A DNA stretch of 43,174 nucleotides from an uncultured Collinsella sp. (GCA_900752015.1 CAADTZ010000016.1:1-43174), one strand, 5' to 3'. Positions 14,787-23,171 are shown, numbered from the stretch's first letter. Numbers and translations are program-made. Notes: generated by a model from the letters alone, not told the origin.

Positions 14787-14814
14787 TGGCGTTAGCGTAT
14801 GGCTTTGTAGGTCT

Positions 14815-15282
14815 TTAGGCCTCGTCGACGACCTTGAGGCCGCGCGTGTGGTCGATCTCGTTGAGAAGGTTAACGCGACGCTCGTGGCGGCCGCCCTCAA
14901 ACTCGGCGTCGAGCCACTCGTCGACGATCATCTTGGCGAGCTCGGAGCCCACGACGCGGGCGCCAAAGGCGAGCACGTTGGTATTGTTGTGCATGCGCGA
15001 GAGCTTAGCGCTGAAGGGTTCGGAGCACACGACGGCGCGTACGCCCTCGACCTTGTTGGCAGCCAGGCTAATTCCGACACCGGTGCCACAGATGAGGATG
15101 CCCAGGTCGACGTCGCCGTTGGCAACGGCCTTACCCACCTTGTATCCGGCGATGGGGTAGTCAAAGCTCTCGGAGGTGTCGGTGCCAAAGTTCACGACCT
15201 CGCAGCCGCGCTCCTTCAGGTGCTCGGAGATGATGTTCTTGAGCTCGACGGCGGCATGGTCGTTGCCGATACCAATCTTCAT
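14815..15282 (-). CDS. rpiB: Ribose-5-phosphate isomerase B
   Basis: LacA/RpiB-fold sugar-phosphate isomerase of the pentose phosphate pathway. The 155 residues carry GNDHAAVELK at the N terminus (usually SDHAG), CGTGVGISLAANKV (65-78) with the catalytic-base Cys65, and SRMHNNTNVLAFGAR (95-109) with His98 for ring opening. The family also includes galactose-6-phosphate isomerases, but a lone gene of this type is most often RpiB. Start ATG has agaggaacc upstream. Confidence 0.93.
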   Translation of the reverse strand: MKIGIGNDHAAVELKNIISEHLKERGCEVVNFGTDTSESFDYPIAGYKVGKAVANGDVDLGILICGTGVGISLAANKVEGVRAVVCSEPFSAKLSRMHNNTNVLAFGARVVGSELAKMIVDEWLDAEFEGGRHERRVNLLNEIDHTRGLKVVDEA

Positions 15283-15553
15283 GAGTGGTTCCTCTCTGGT
15301 CCGTGCGGCGGAATTGCTAAAGGTTTTACCGCGTTCGACTGCATGATAGCGCGACTTTTGCGTAAACGCTCGGGCGTTTTTTGGTCAAACGCTTTAGCAT
15401 GCGACAAGACCGGCTTCGCATGAATGAATGCCGTCAGATTGCGCTTGAACGCCGTCCGTCGGAACCATGGTTGCGGTTTTTGATGCATTGTTATCAAATA
15501 AAAGAGCTAACTATTCTTGAGAGTCCAGCCCGTTATACAAGTAGGAGATACCT

Positions 15554-16873
15554 ATGTCTGCCGATTCCCTTCGTGATACCGCGTTTTGCGATGTTTTGAA
15601 CCGCGAGCTTGTCTGTGCGCTCGGCTGCACCGAGCCTATTGCCGTTGCCTATGCAGCGGCGCTGGCGAGCCAGACGCTCGGTTGCGAACCCGATCATATG
15701 GATGTCGCCTGCTCGGGCAACATCATCAAGAACGTTAAGAGCGTGACCGTGCCCAACTCGGGCGGTATGCACGGTATTGAAGCGGCGGCCGTGCTGGGCG
15801 CCGTGGGCGGCGACGCCAAGAGCGCGCTCGAGGTGCTCGAGAGTGTCGATGACGCGGATCGCGCCCGCGTGGCCGAGCTGCTTGCTGATACGGACTACTG
15901 CGATGTGTCGCTTGTCGAGGGTGTGCCTAACCTCTACATCAAGGTGTCTGCTACAGCCGGAGGCCATACCGCGGTCGTCGAGATTACCGACCACCACACT
16001 AATGTCACGTGCCATACGCTCGACGGTATTCCGGTATGCGGCAAGTCGGCGGGGGAGTGTGCCGCCTGCGCCGAGCGCGTCGTGGCCGAGCGCGCGGCAG
16101 ATAGCGCCGACACGCCCATGTCGATCGAGACCATCATCGACTTTATCGAGGACGGTGACATTGAGGACGCCCGCGCTGCCGTTGAGCGCCAGATTGAGCT
16201 GAACGGTGCGATCAGTGCCGAGGGCCTGGCGCACGCTTGGGGCGCCGAGGTCGGCCGTACGCTGCTGGGTGCTCGTGCCGATGACGTCGCCTGCCGTGCC
16301 CGCGCTCGTGCGGCCGCCGGGTCCGACGCCCGCATGAACGGCTGTGCGCTGCCGGTCGCCATTGTGTGCGGCTCGGGCAACCAGGGCATTACCTGCGCAC
16401 TGCCCGTTATGGAGTATGCCGAGTACCTGCGCTGCGACCACGATCGCCTGGTGCGCGCCGTGATGCTGTCCGATCTTATCGCCGTGCATATCAAGAGCTA
16501 TATTGGTGCGCTCTCGGCGTTTTGCGGTGCTATTTGCGCCGCGTGTGGCGCCGGCGCTGCGATTACATGGCTGTGTGGTGGCACGCGCGAGCAGATTGGC
16601 GCGACGGTCTCGAACACGCTCGGTAACGTGGGCGGCATCGTGTGCGATGGCGCCAAGGCAAGCTGTGCCGCCAAGATTTCCGCTGCCGTCGATGCGGCGA
16701 TTCTGGGTCACGATATGGCCATGCAGGGTCGCGGCTTCCGCGCCGGTGAGGGCCTGATCCAGGATACCGTCGAGCAGACAATCGCCAGCATGGGCTACGT
16801 GGGCCGTGTAGGTATGAAAGATACCGATGTCGAGATCCTCAACATCATGATCGGCAAGACTCGAGTCTGTTAG
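15554..16873 (+). CDS. L-cysteine desulfidase family protein (UPF0597/CyuA)
   Basis: The 439-residue product belongs to the iron-sulfur serine dehydratase-alpha-like family that includes CyuA (YhaM) of E. coli and L-cysteine desulfidase of methanogens, which release sulfide, ammonia and pyruvate from cysteine. Candidate cluster or catalytic cysteines are in GCTEP (Cys25), CSGN (Cys53) and CDGAKASC near residues 365-375; GSGNQGI is also typical. The ATG is preceded by taggaga. It is monocistronic, followed by a short hairpin and the covarying repeat at 16912. Cysteine degradation would feed sulfide to the metY-type enzyme further downstream; this link is inference. Confidence 0.88.
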   Translation: MSADSLRDTAFCDVLNRELVCALGCTEPIAVAYAAALASQTLGCEPDHMDVACSGNIIKNVKSVTVPNSGGMHGIEAAAVLGAVGGDAKSALEVLESVDDADRARVAELLADTDYCDVSLVEGVPNLYIKVSATAGGHTAVVEITDHHTNVTCHTLDGIPVCGKSAGECAACAERVVAERAADSADTPMSIETIIDFIEDGDIEDARAAVERQIELNGAISAEGLAHAWGAEVGRTLLGARADDVACRARARAAAGSDARMNGCALPVAIVCGSGNQGITCALPVMEYAEYLRCDHDRLVRAVMLSDLIAVHIKSYIGALSAFCGAICAACGAGAAITWLCGGTREQIGATVSNTLGNVGGIVCDGAKASCAAKISAAVDAAILGHDMAMQGRGFRAGEGLIQDTVEQTIASMGYVGRVGMKDTDVEILNIMIGKTRVC

Positions 16874-16882
16874 TTATTGGTT

Positions 16883-16904
16883 CCGCCGTTCTACCGAACG
16901 GCGG
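16883..16904 (+). terminator. Hairpin after the cysteine desulfidase gene
   Basis: A perfect 9-bp stem, ccgccgttc / gaacggcgg, with a 4-base loop begins 10 bases after the stop. No T run follows. Confidence 0.45.
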
Positions 16905-16911
16905 ACCGGCC

Positions 16912-17022
16912 GACGCTGCAAGCCCGCCAGAGCGGCAATCTGCCTTTCAGCTTCGGCGGCATGACCAGAAGGTCAATGCCGCCTCGTTTCAAGGCACCTT
17001 GCTCGCTCTGACGGGCTTTCGC
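16912..17022. repeat. Covarying hairpin repeat, copy 1
   Basis: This block of about 111 bases is repeated at 20065-20178 with about 80% identity. Outer arms are cccgccagagcg and cgctctgacggg; a nested hairpin is ggcggcatgacc / ggtcaatgccgcc; ggcaatctgccttt and caaggcaccttgc are conserved between copies. Differences between copies lie at paired positions and keep the pairing. No ORF fits. Confidence 0.8.
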
Positions 17023-17054
17023 TGTCGTTGCCATAACATCGGCGTTGTCTTTGT

Positions 17055-17090
17055 AATGTGACAAAGGGACGGTCTATTTGTCACATTTTT
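17055..17090 (+). terminator. Palindromic terminator of the gtgacaaaggga family
   Basis: An 11-bp stem, aatgtgacaaa (17055-17065) / tttgtcacatt (17077-17087), is followed by Ts. The same arm occurs at 25266-25301, so this is a repeated element with terminator form. Confidence 0.75.
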
Positions 17091-17128
17091 CTCAACCTGC
17101 GGCGCTATTTTGTTTGGTGGGAGGGGTC

Positions 17129-17887
17129 CTATGACAGTTCGTCGGCTACTTGGTGTTCGTAGAAGGCTTCGATTACGGCGTTAAAGTCGCGGGCGAAGTC
17201 TTCCATGGTTCCGTGCCAGGTGGCTCGGCTGGGTTTTCCCTGGCCAACATAGGCGGTTTGGATACCGCAGTCGGGGCTGGGGAAGTCCCGCTTGGGGTCG
17301 TTGCCCACCATAAGGACCTCGTGCGGCTCGAGTCCCATCACCTGCAGCTGCTCGAGATAGTAGGTGGCATCGGGCTTGCAGCGGGTGGTGTTTCCCATGT
17401 GCGTGACGAGCTCAAAGGGGGCGTCGGCCAGGTCACCCCAACCCATGCGGCACTCGATGGCCCCCTGCGGAAAGCTGGGGTTGGTAAAGAGCGCGCAGCG
17501 CAGCCCTGCGTCCTGTACGGCCTGGAGCGCGGCGTGCGCGCCCGGCATGGCGTGGGCGTTGATGACATCGTCGTTCTTGTGCGGAAGCACTTCGCGGTCG
17601 TAGTAGGTAAACGCCTCGTAGATGAGGGGATCGGAGAGGCAGATGCCGCATCGGCGCTCGACCTCGGTGCGGTAAAACTCAAGATTGGTGCGGTTGTCCG
17701 TGCCGCTGCGGCGGTTGGCGTTGAGGTCGACCAGGATGGTGCCGAGGCGTGCCATCGTGCCACCGCGGCTGCGGCGCCCGATATCCGCGAGCATCGACGA
17801 GACATCCTTAAAATAGCGAAGGATGAACGCGTTGAGGTTGATGCTAAGAAGCGTCTCGTCCATATCGAAAACGACTGCTTTGAGCAC
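17129..17887 (-). CDS. HAD-family hydrolase (subfamily IA type)
   Basis: The product has 252 residues and starts with GTG at 17887, preceded by gaaagg. HAD motifs are in order: FDMDET (7-12, Asp8 and Asp10), FTNPSF for motif II, RCKPDATYY with the motif III Lys, and GNDPKRDF for motif IV. A helical cap of about 75 residues lies between motifs I and II, as in phosphoglycolate phosphatase-like enzymes. The substrate is unknown. It is divergent from rpsA and likely monocistronic, converging on the cysteine desulfidase gene with a palindromic terminator between. Confidence 0.88.
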   Translation of the reverse strand: MLKAVVFDMDETLLSINLNAFILRYFKDVSSMLADIGRRSRGGTMARLGTILVDLNANRRSGTDNRTNLEFYRTEVERRCGICLSDPLIYEAFTYYDREVLPHKNDDVINAHAMPGAHAALQAVQDAGLRCALFTNPSFPQGAIECRMGWGDLADAPFELVTHMGNTTRCKPDATYYLEQLQVMGLEPHEVLMVGNDPKRDFPSPDCGIQTAYVGQGKPSRATWHGTMEDFARDFNAVIEAFYEHQVADELS

Positions 17888-17976
17888 GCGGGCACCTTTC
17901 TCGATAAATCGTTCCAGAATCGTTGGCTCCGGATACTTTACCCCAAAGCCGTATGCCTAACTGCCTATCGTCAACT

Positions 17977-18018
17977 TATGGAGACGGTCGTCCACAAGAT
18001 TGCGAAAAAGTCTCCATA
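17977..18018. other. Inverted repeat in the HAD-rpsA divergent region
   Basis: tatggagac (17977-17985) and gtctccata (18010-18018) form a 9-bp stem over 24 bases. The remaining rpsA upstream region (17888-18202) is AT-richer and presumably holds the rpsA promoter, but I cannot assign clear -35/-10 boxes. Confidence 0.35.
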
Positions 18019-18202
18019 CGAGTAAAAAATCGCAGTTCACGCTTGAAATCGAAATGATTTCCCCGTAACCTATACGAACGTGATTGCATAAGCGTCACAT
18101 TAGTATCTGTCGGCTCCCGAGTGTTCCTAAACGTTGTGTGCTTGTCGCACCCTTCTGTAGGTCCTAGCAATCGGGGCCCCGTAGTTCGAAAGGGGTCCAC
18201 CT

Positions 18203-19369
18203 TTGAGTGAGATTCAGAACTCGTCCATTTTCTCTCTTGACGATGTCAACGAGGAGGAGATGAACAACCTCATCGACGGTACGATTACCGACTTTGATGA
18301 GGGCGATCTCGTTAACGGCACTGTCGTTAAGATCGAGCATGACGAGGTGCTCGTTGACATCGGATTCAAGTCCGAGGGCGTTATCCCGGTCCGCGAGCTG
18401 TCCATCCGCAAGGACGCTAACCCTGCAGACATCGTTGCACTCGGTGATCCCATCGAGGCTCTGGTTCTCCAGAAGGAGGACAAGGACGGTCGTCTGGTCC
18501 TGTCCAAGAAGCGTGCCGAGTACGAGCGTGCTTGGAACCGCATCGAGGAGAAGTTCAACTCCGGCGAGAACGTCGAGGGCGAGGTTATCGAGGTTGTCAA
18601 GGGCGGCCTGATCCTCGACATCGGCCTGCGTGGCTTCCTGCCCGCTTCCCTCGTCGACCTCCGTCGCGTCAAGGACCTCACCTCTTACATGGGCACCCGC
18701 ATCGAGGCCCGCGTCATCGAGATGGACCGCAACCGCAACAACGTCGTCCTCTCCCGTCGCGTCGTGCTCGAGGAGTCCCGTAAGGCCGAGCGCTCCGAGA
18801 TCCTGTCCAAGCTCAAGTCTGGCATGCGTCTCCAGGGCACCGTTTCCTCCATCGTCGACTTCGGCGCCTTCGTCGACCTCGGCGGTATCGACGGCCTCAT
18901 CCACATCTCCGAGCTCTCCTGGAACCACGTCAACCATCCTTCCGAGGTTGTCAAGGTCGGCCAGGAGGTCGAGGTCGAGGTTCTCGACGTCGATCTCAAC
19001 CGCGAGCGCATCTCCCTGGGTCTCAAGCAGACCACCGAGGATCCGTGGCGCGCACTGGTCAAGAAGTACCCCGTCGGCGCTATCGTCGAGGGCACTGTGA
19101 CCAAGCTTGTCCCGTTCGGCGCTTTCGTCGACCTGGGCGAGGGCATCGAGGGCCTGGTGCACATCTCCGAGATGGCCAACAAGCACGTCGATCAGCCTTC
19201 TCAGGTCACTCACGTGGGCGACAAGGTTCAGGTCAAGGTCATGGAGATCGACCTCGACCGTCGTCGTATCTCCCTGTCCATGAAGTCTGCTGCTGAGACT
19301 CTGGGCGTCGAGATCGAGGTTACCCCGCTGCCTTCCGAGAAGAAGGACGAGGAGACCGACGCCGAGTAA
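18203..19369 (+). CDS. rpsA: 30S ribosomal protein S1
   Basis: mRNA-binding protein of the small ribosomal subunit with four S1 (OB-fold) repeats at about residues 35-103, 121-186, 206-275 and 291-361, and an acidic, disordered tail. The last two repeats carry the most typical DFGAFVDLGG / PFGAFVDLGEGIEGLVHISE motifs. Four repeats in 388 residues match the shorter Gram-positive form, not the six-repeat E. coli form. The start is TTG at 18203, with gaaagggg 8 bases upstream. Codon usage is strongly biased to C-ending codons, as expected for high expression. Confidence 0.96.
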   Translation: MSEIQNSSIFSLDDVNEEEMNNLIDGTITDFDEGDLVNGTVVKIEHDEVLVDIGFKSEGVIPVRELSIRKDANPADIVALGDPIEALVLQKEDKDGRLVLSKKRAEYERAWNRIEEKFNSGENVEGEVIEVVKGGLILDIGLRGFLPASLVDLRRVKDLTSYMGTRIEARVIEMDRNRNNVVLSRRVVLEESRKAERSEILSKLKSGMRLQGTVSSIVDFGAFVDLGGIDGLIHISELSWNHVNHPSEVVKVGQEVEVEVLDVDLNRERISLGLKQTTEDPWRALVKKYPVGAIVEGTVTKLVPFGAFVDLGEGIEGLVHISEMANKHVDQPSQVTHVGDKVQVKVMEIDLDRRRISLSMKSAAETLGVEIEVTPLPSEKKDEETDAE

Positions 19370-19395
19370 ATCGGTTTGACGATCACTTGTTTTAA

Positions 19396-19427
19396 GGGAT
19401 CCGTCCGCAATGGACGGATCCCTTTTT
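19396..19427 (+). terminator. Strong rpsA terminator
   Basis: A perfect 11-bp stem (19396-19406 with 19412-19422) with a 5-base loop is followed by ttttt. Confidence 0.94.
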
Positions 19428-19481
19428 GCATTTGCTGCTGAGGTGCGCGATGCTGCCCGTGCTGTCCACACGTTATTTGGT

Positions 19482-19529
19482 TGTCGGTGCATGAAAAATG
19501 CCGACATCCCGCCTCGGGGAGGAGGCGGG
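19482..19529. other. Paired hairpins between rpsA and rnpB
   Basis: A bulged stem, tgtcggtgca / tgccgaca (19482-19506), is followed at once by cccgcctc (19508-19515) / gaggcggg (19522-19529). The 265 bases between the rpsA terminator and the rnpB promoter hold no gene that I can support. Confidence 0.35.
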
Positions 19530-19658
19530 AACGCACCGAGTAGACGGAGGGGTGCGGAGCGCGGTCGCGTCTCGACTGACGACGTTGCCCATCGACGACC
19601 CTATTGTACTTTATAGTGTGGTTCTTGGTTTATCGTGTCGAACGCTTGTGTTGTGCCA

Positions 19659-19685
19659 TTGCCTGCGGCAACGGTGTGCTACACT
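19659..19685 (+). promoter_or_regulatory. Candidate rnpB promoter
   Basis: TTGCCT (19659-19664) and TACACT (19680-19685) are spaced 15 bases apart, and the RNase P RNA 5' end falls 9-10 bases after the -10 box. Confidence 0.5.
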
Positions 19686-19694
19686 CTTGCACTG

Positions 19695-20054
19695 CTGAGT
19701 GGGCCAGACGGTCGCGCGATGTGCTGCTTGCAGTACGCGTGAGGAAAGTCCGGGCTCCAGAGGGCGGGATGCCGGCTAACGGCCGGGCGGAGTGATCCGA
19801 CGGAAAGCGCCGCAGAAAAGAAGACTCCCACCTGCGCCGCAAGGCGTAAAGGGAAAAGCTGAAACGGTGGTGTAAGAGACCACCAGCGTCGTGGCAACAC
19901 GGCGGCTTGGCAAGCCCCATCCGGAGCAAGCGCGAATAGGAACGCTATGGGCCGGCCCGGTCCGCGTTCGGGTAGCGTGCGTGGAGCTGCACGGTAACGT
20001 GCAGACAAGATAAATGACCGTTCACGACAGAACCCGGCTTATAGGCCCACTCAG
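19695..20054 (+). ncRNA. rnpB: RNase P RNA (type A)
   Basis: The catalytic RNA of RNase P, which trims tRNA 5' ends. The conserved blocks are in place: GAGGAAAGTCCGGGCTCC near 19740-19757, AGGGTGAAA-type and GTAAGAGACCACCAGC regions, and ACAGAACCCGGCTTATAGGCCC at the 3' end. The terminal helix P1 pairs ctgagtgggcc (19695-19705) with ggcccactcag (20044-20054) perfectly, which fixes both ends. No terminator with a T run is seen; a covarying hairpin repeat follows 11 bases later. Confidence 0.96.
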
Positions 20055-20064
20055 CAACTATGTT

Positions 20065-20178
20065 GACGCTGCGAACCCGTCAGCGCGGCAATCTGCCTTT
20101 CAAGCCTTCGGGCATGACCATAAGGTCAATGCCCTCGTCTTTCAAGGCACCTTGCTCGCGCTGACGGGTTCTCGCTTT
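20065..20178. repeat. Covarying hairpin repeat, copy 2 (directly after rnpB)
   Basis: Second copy of the 16912-17022 element. The outer arms cccgtcagcgcg / cgcgctgacggg and inner arms gggcatgacc / ggtcaatgccc differ from copy 1 at several bases, yet both strands of each helix change together. The conserved unpaired parts (gcggcaatctgcctttc, caaggcaccttgctcg) are the same. It could serve as the rnpB 3' end or be an independent element. Confidence 0.8.
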
Positions 20179-20179
20179 C

Positions 20180-20277
20180 GACGGCGTCAGCTGGCCGATT
20201 TGGCGCTCATTCGTCGGTCGCCGCCATAAGGCGTGCTCCCTCCTCTTTCGGGCCAAATCGACTCAGCTGACGCCGTC
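20180..20277. repeat. 98-bp palindrome adjacent to repeat copy 2
   Basis: gacggcgtcagctg (20180-20193) pairs perfectly with cagctgacgccgtc (20264-20277), and cgatttggc (20196-20204) with gccaaatcg (20252-20260), leaving a loop of 47 bases. This palindrome is not present after copy 1. The remaining bases to the yigZ-family start (20278-20389) hold only a T/G-rich promoter-like stretch. Confidence 0.7.
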
Positions 20278-20392
20278 TCGCTGTTGGCGACGGCATCATT
20301 GGCGTTTCCGTTCTTGTTGGCGAGGGCAATGGTACTGCCTTTGCCGTATTATTGAGGCTGCTTGTTGCTTTGCTTGTTGTTGAGGGGCTTTG

Positions 20393-21028
20393 TTGGACAG
20401 CTATTTTACTCTGCAATCGAATATTGAGGCTTCGGGCGAGTTTGTGGACCGCAAGAGCCGGTTTATTGCCCAGCTGGTCCATATTGAGTCCGAGGATGAG
20501 GCGAATGCCTTTATCGAGATGGTTCGCAAGCGCCATTACGACGCTCGACACAATGTCCCCGCGTGGATTTTGGTCGATGGACGCGAGCGCCAGAGCGATG
20601 ATGGTGAGCCGAGCCGCACGAGCGGTATGCCGACGCTCGAGGTGCTGCGCGGTGCGGGGCTCAAAAATGTTTGCTGTGTAGTGACGCGCTATTTTGGTGG
20701 CACGCTGTTGGGGCCCGGTGGCTTGGTACGCGCCTATACTGCGGCGACGCAGGCGGCGGTGGCCGCGGCTCAGGAGGCAGGGCAGATCGTTGAGATGACA
20801 AGCGTCGTGCCGGTTGACGTGCATGTGGCCTATCCGCAGTATGAGCAGGTGCTTCGTTTGGCGCAGGATTCGGGTGCCAAGGTTTCTTATACCGATTACG
20901 CGGATGCCGTGACACTTCATTTGGTGTTTAAGGCGGGGGAGCAGGAGCCGTTTTGCGCTAAGATGCGCGAGCTTATGGCGGGGCGCGAGGAGATTGAGGT
21001 CGGCGCTCTCGAATTTGCCGAGTTCTAA
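20393..21028 (+). CDS. YigZ/IMPACT family protein
   Basis: The 211-residue product has the UPF0029 (IMPACT) N-terminal domain with EFVDRKSRFIAQ, HNVPAWIL, SDDGEPSRTSGMP and TRYFGGTLLGPGGLVRAY, and a C-terminal DUF1949 ferredoxin-like domain. Relatives bind ribosomes or regulate translation (IMPACT/Yih1 act on GCN2 in eukaryotes); the bacterial role is not settled. Two TTG codons in a row are possible starts; I prefer the second (20393) because gagggg then lies 5 bases upstream. Converges on the C_GCAxxG gene with a shared terminator. Confidence 0.9.
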   Translation: MDSYFTLQSNIEASGEFVDRKSRFIAQLVHIESEDEANAFIEMVRKRHYDARHNVPAWILVDGRERQSDDGEPSRTSGMPTLEVLRGAGLKNVCCVVTRYFGGTLLGPGGLVRAYTAATQAAVAAAQEAGQIVEMTSVVPVDVHVAYPQYEQVLRLAQDSGAKVSYTDYADAVTLHLVFKAGEQEPFCAKMRELMAGREEIEVGALEFAEF

Positions 21029-21031
21029 CGG

Positions 21032-21083
21032 CGACGGCCGGCGTGCTTTTGGATGGATCCCAAGCGTGCCGGCCGTCGTTTTA
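21032..21083. terminator. Bidirectional terminator between convergent genes
   Basis: An 11-bp stem, cgacggccggc (21032-21042) / gccggccgtcg (21068-21078), is followed by tttta on the plus strand. Confidence 0.7.
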
Positions 21084-21095
21084 TGTTGGTGTCGT

Positions 21096-21542
21096 TTACT
21101 CGGCGAGCTGCTTTAGAATGTCGCAAGCGATCTCGACGGCATCGTCGATGCAGCCGGGACAGCTGCGGAGCGGGCCTTTATCCGATCCGATGCCCTTGAG
21201 CGTGCCGCAGACGGTCGTCGTGTTCTTCTCGTCAAAACGCTTGGCGATTTCGCGCGACAGCTTGTAGGTCTGGCCCTTGGTCTTAGGGTTTTCCATGCCG
21301 TCGCTCATTACAAAGCCCATGATGGCCACGGCGCCCGAGATGGCGCCGCAAGTTTCGGTCATGCCGCCCATGCCGGCGCCAAAGCCCTCGGTGAGGGTAA
21401 AGGCGACCTGGGGGTCGAGCCCGACGGCGGGCGCGAGCGTGCAGGCGACGGCCTGGGCGCAGTTAAAGCCACGGGCGTGGTATTCGGCAGCTTGAGCCTG
21501 ACAGGCGGTGATGTCAAGCTGGGCCGTATCGATTTGCTTCAT
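21096..21542 (-). CDS. C_GCAxxG_C_C family redox-type protein
   Basis: The 148-residue product carries the cysteine pattern of this family: Cys28 in GFNCAQAV, Cys65 in TCGAISGAV, Cys112 in CGTLKG, Cys128 and Cys131 in SCPGC, and Cys140. Such proteins are common in anaerobes and are suspected to bind metal or redox centres; no exact reaction is known. The true start is the ATG at 21542, with aaggag 6-7 bases upstream; a longer in-frame form would run through a perfect palindrome and is not convincing. The leader contains a 12-bp hairpin just ahead of the ribosome site. Confidence 0.85.
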   Translation of the reverse strand: MKQIDTAQLDITACQAQAAEYHARGFNCAQAVACTLAPAVGLDPQVAFTLTEGFGAGMGGMTETCGAISGAVAIMGFVMSDGMENPKTKGQTYKLSREIAKRFDEKNTTTVCGTLKGIGSDKGPLRSCPGCIDDAVEIACDILKQLAE

Positions 21543-21555
21543 CGTTGTCTCCTTG

Positions 21556-21587
21556 GTCACGGTGTACCCGCCTATGGTACCCGTGAC
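21556..21587 (-). promoter_or_regulatory. Hairpin/operator upstream of the C_GCAxxG gene
   Basis: gtcacgg-t-gtacc (21556-21568) pairs with ggtac-ccgtgac (21576-21587), a 12-bp stem with one bulged base. It ends about 5 bases from the ribosome site (21550-21555), so it could be a repressor site or a translational hairpin. Confidence 0.45.
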
Positions 21588-21772
21588 GGGGCATGTAATC
21601 ATCGAGAGCTTCATGTATGCCTCGTTTTTATCTATCGAGCAAATGCCCAAGGCTTGAGATAAATACCCCTGATCAATTTGTCCCATAACCTACCTTGGGG
21701 ATGGGTTGAGAGGGGTGCGGGGTAGCGGTATCGTGAACCGAATAAAACGTAACCCAGGCAAGGGAGCTAGAT

Positions 21773-23056
21773 ATGAGCGAGCAGACCATCGGTACGACGT
21801 GCGTTCAGGGCGGTTATCGCCCGGGTGATGCAGAGCCGCGTCAGGTGCCTATCTACCAGTCAACCACGTGGAAGTACGACACGTCCGAGCACATGGGCAA
21901 GCTGTTTGACCTAGAGGAGTCGGGCTACTTCTACAGCCGTCTGCAGAACCCCACGTGCGATCTCGTTGCCGCCAAGATCTGCGAGATGGAGGGCGGAACC
22001 GCTGCGATGCTCACGAGCTCGGGCATGGCTGCGAACTTCCTTGCGATCTTTAACGTTGCCGGCGCCGGCGATCATGTGGTCGCAAGCTCTGCCATCTACG
22101 GCGGTACCTACAACCTGCTCGCCCATACCATGGGTCGCATGGGCTTGACCTGCACGTTCGTCGCCCCCGACTGCACCGATGAGGAGCTCGAGGCAGCCTT
22201 TGAGCCCAATACCAAGCTCGTCTTTGGCGAGACGATTGCCAACCCCGCCCTTGCCGTGCTCGATATTGAGCGCTTTTCCAAGGCCGCACATGACCACGGT
22301 GTGCCGCTGATGGTCGACAACACCTTCCCGACGCCCGTGATGTGCCGCCCCTTTGAGTGGGGTGCCGACATCGTTACGCACTCCACCACCAAGTACATGG
22401 ATGGACATGCTGCCTACCTGGGCGGCGTGATCGTTGACCACGGCCAGTTTGACTGGATGGCTCATGCGGACAAGTTCCCGGGTCTTACCACGCCCGATGA
22501 GAGCTACCACGGCGTGACCTATGCCGAGAAGTTTGGTCGCGAGGGTGCCTTCATTACCAAGGCAACCGCTCAGCTCATGCGCGATCTTGGTCCTATGCAG
22601 AATCCGCAGGCGGCCTTCTTCCTGAACAGCTCGCTCGAGAGCCTGCATGTGCGCATGCCGCGTCATTGCGAGAACGGCCTGGCCGTTGCCAAGTTCCTGC
22701 AGAGCCATCCCAAGGTGCGCTTCGTGAGCTATCCGGGCCTGGAGGGCGATAAGTACTATGACCTGGCTCAGAAGTACATGCCCAACGGTACCTGCGGCGT
22801 TGTGAGCTTTGGCTTTAACGGTGGTCGCGCGGCGGCCGAGACCTTTATGAAGAGCCTCAAGCTCGCCCAGATCGCCACGCACGTGGCCGACGCCCGCACT
22901 TGCTGTCTGCATCCCGCTAACGCTACGCATCGCCAGATGAACGATGAAGAGCTCATCGCCTGCGGCATCTCCGCCGACATGGTGCGCCTGTCGTGCGGCC
23001 TCGAGGACACGGCCGATCTGATTGCCGACCTTGAGCAGGCGCTCGCGCAGTGCTAG
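21773..23056 (+). CDS. O-acetylhomoserine sulfhydrylase-type PLP enzyme
   Basis: Member of the Cys/Met-metabolism PLP-dependent family. At 427 residues and with the GTTCVQGGYRPGDAEPRQVPIYQST opening region split around residue 7-31, it fits MetY-type aminocarboxypropyltransferases, which make homocysteine from O-acetylhomoserine and sulfide; methionine gamma-lyase is the main alternative. The PLP lysine is Lys207 in HSTTKYMDGH, and SGMAA and VDNTFPTP are present. ATG with gggagc upstream. I looked for and did not find a SAM riboswitch in the 230-base upstream gap. It may use sulfide released by the cysteine desulfidase homologue at 15554. Confidence 0.88.
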   Translation: MSEQTIGTTCVQGGYRPGDAEPRQVPIYQSTTWKYDTSEHMGKLFDLEESGYFYSRLQNPTCDLVAAKICEMEGGTAAMLTSSGMAANFLAIFNVAGAGDHVVASSAIYGGTYNLLAHTMGRMGLTCTFVAPDCTDEELEAAFEPNTKLVFGETIANPALAVLDIERFSKAAHDHGVPLMVDNTFPTPVMCRPFEWGADIVTHSTTKYMDGHAAYLGGVIVDHGQFDWMAHADKFPGLTTPDESYHGVTYAEKFGREGAFITKATAQLMRDLGPMQNPQAAFFLNSSLESLHVRMPRHCENGLAVAKFLQSHPKVRFVSYPGLEGDKYYDLAQKYMPNGTCGVVSFGFNGGRAAAETFMKSLKLAQIATHVADARTCCLHPANATHRQMNDEELIACGISADMVRLSCGLEDTADLIADLEQALAQC

Positions 23057-23123
23057 GCTAGCTCCGTACAAGGTGCCGATGCTGGCAGAAAGCTTCGGCG
23101 ACCTTTTGTTCCGATTCCGTAGG

Positions 23124-23171
23124 CGGGGCCCCAATCGCGGCTGTTTGCAGGCGATTGGGGCCCCGTTTTTT
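23124..23171 (+). terminator. Strong terminator after the sulfhydrylase gene
   Basis: A perfect 15-bp stem (23124-23138 with 23151-23165) with a 12-base loop is followed by six Ts. Confidence 0.95.

Noticed and set aside
21543..21772. SAM riboswitch or T-box before the sulfhydrylase gene
   Set aside because: No aptamer core or T-box sequence (TGGNACCGCG) was seen; only the hairpin of the divergent gene.
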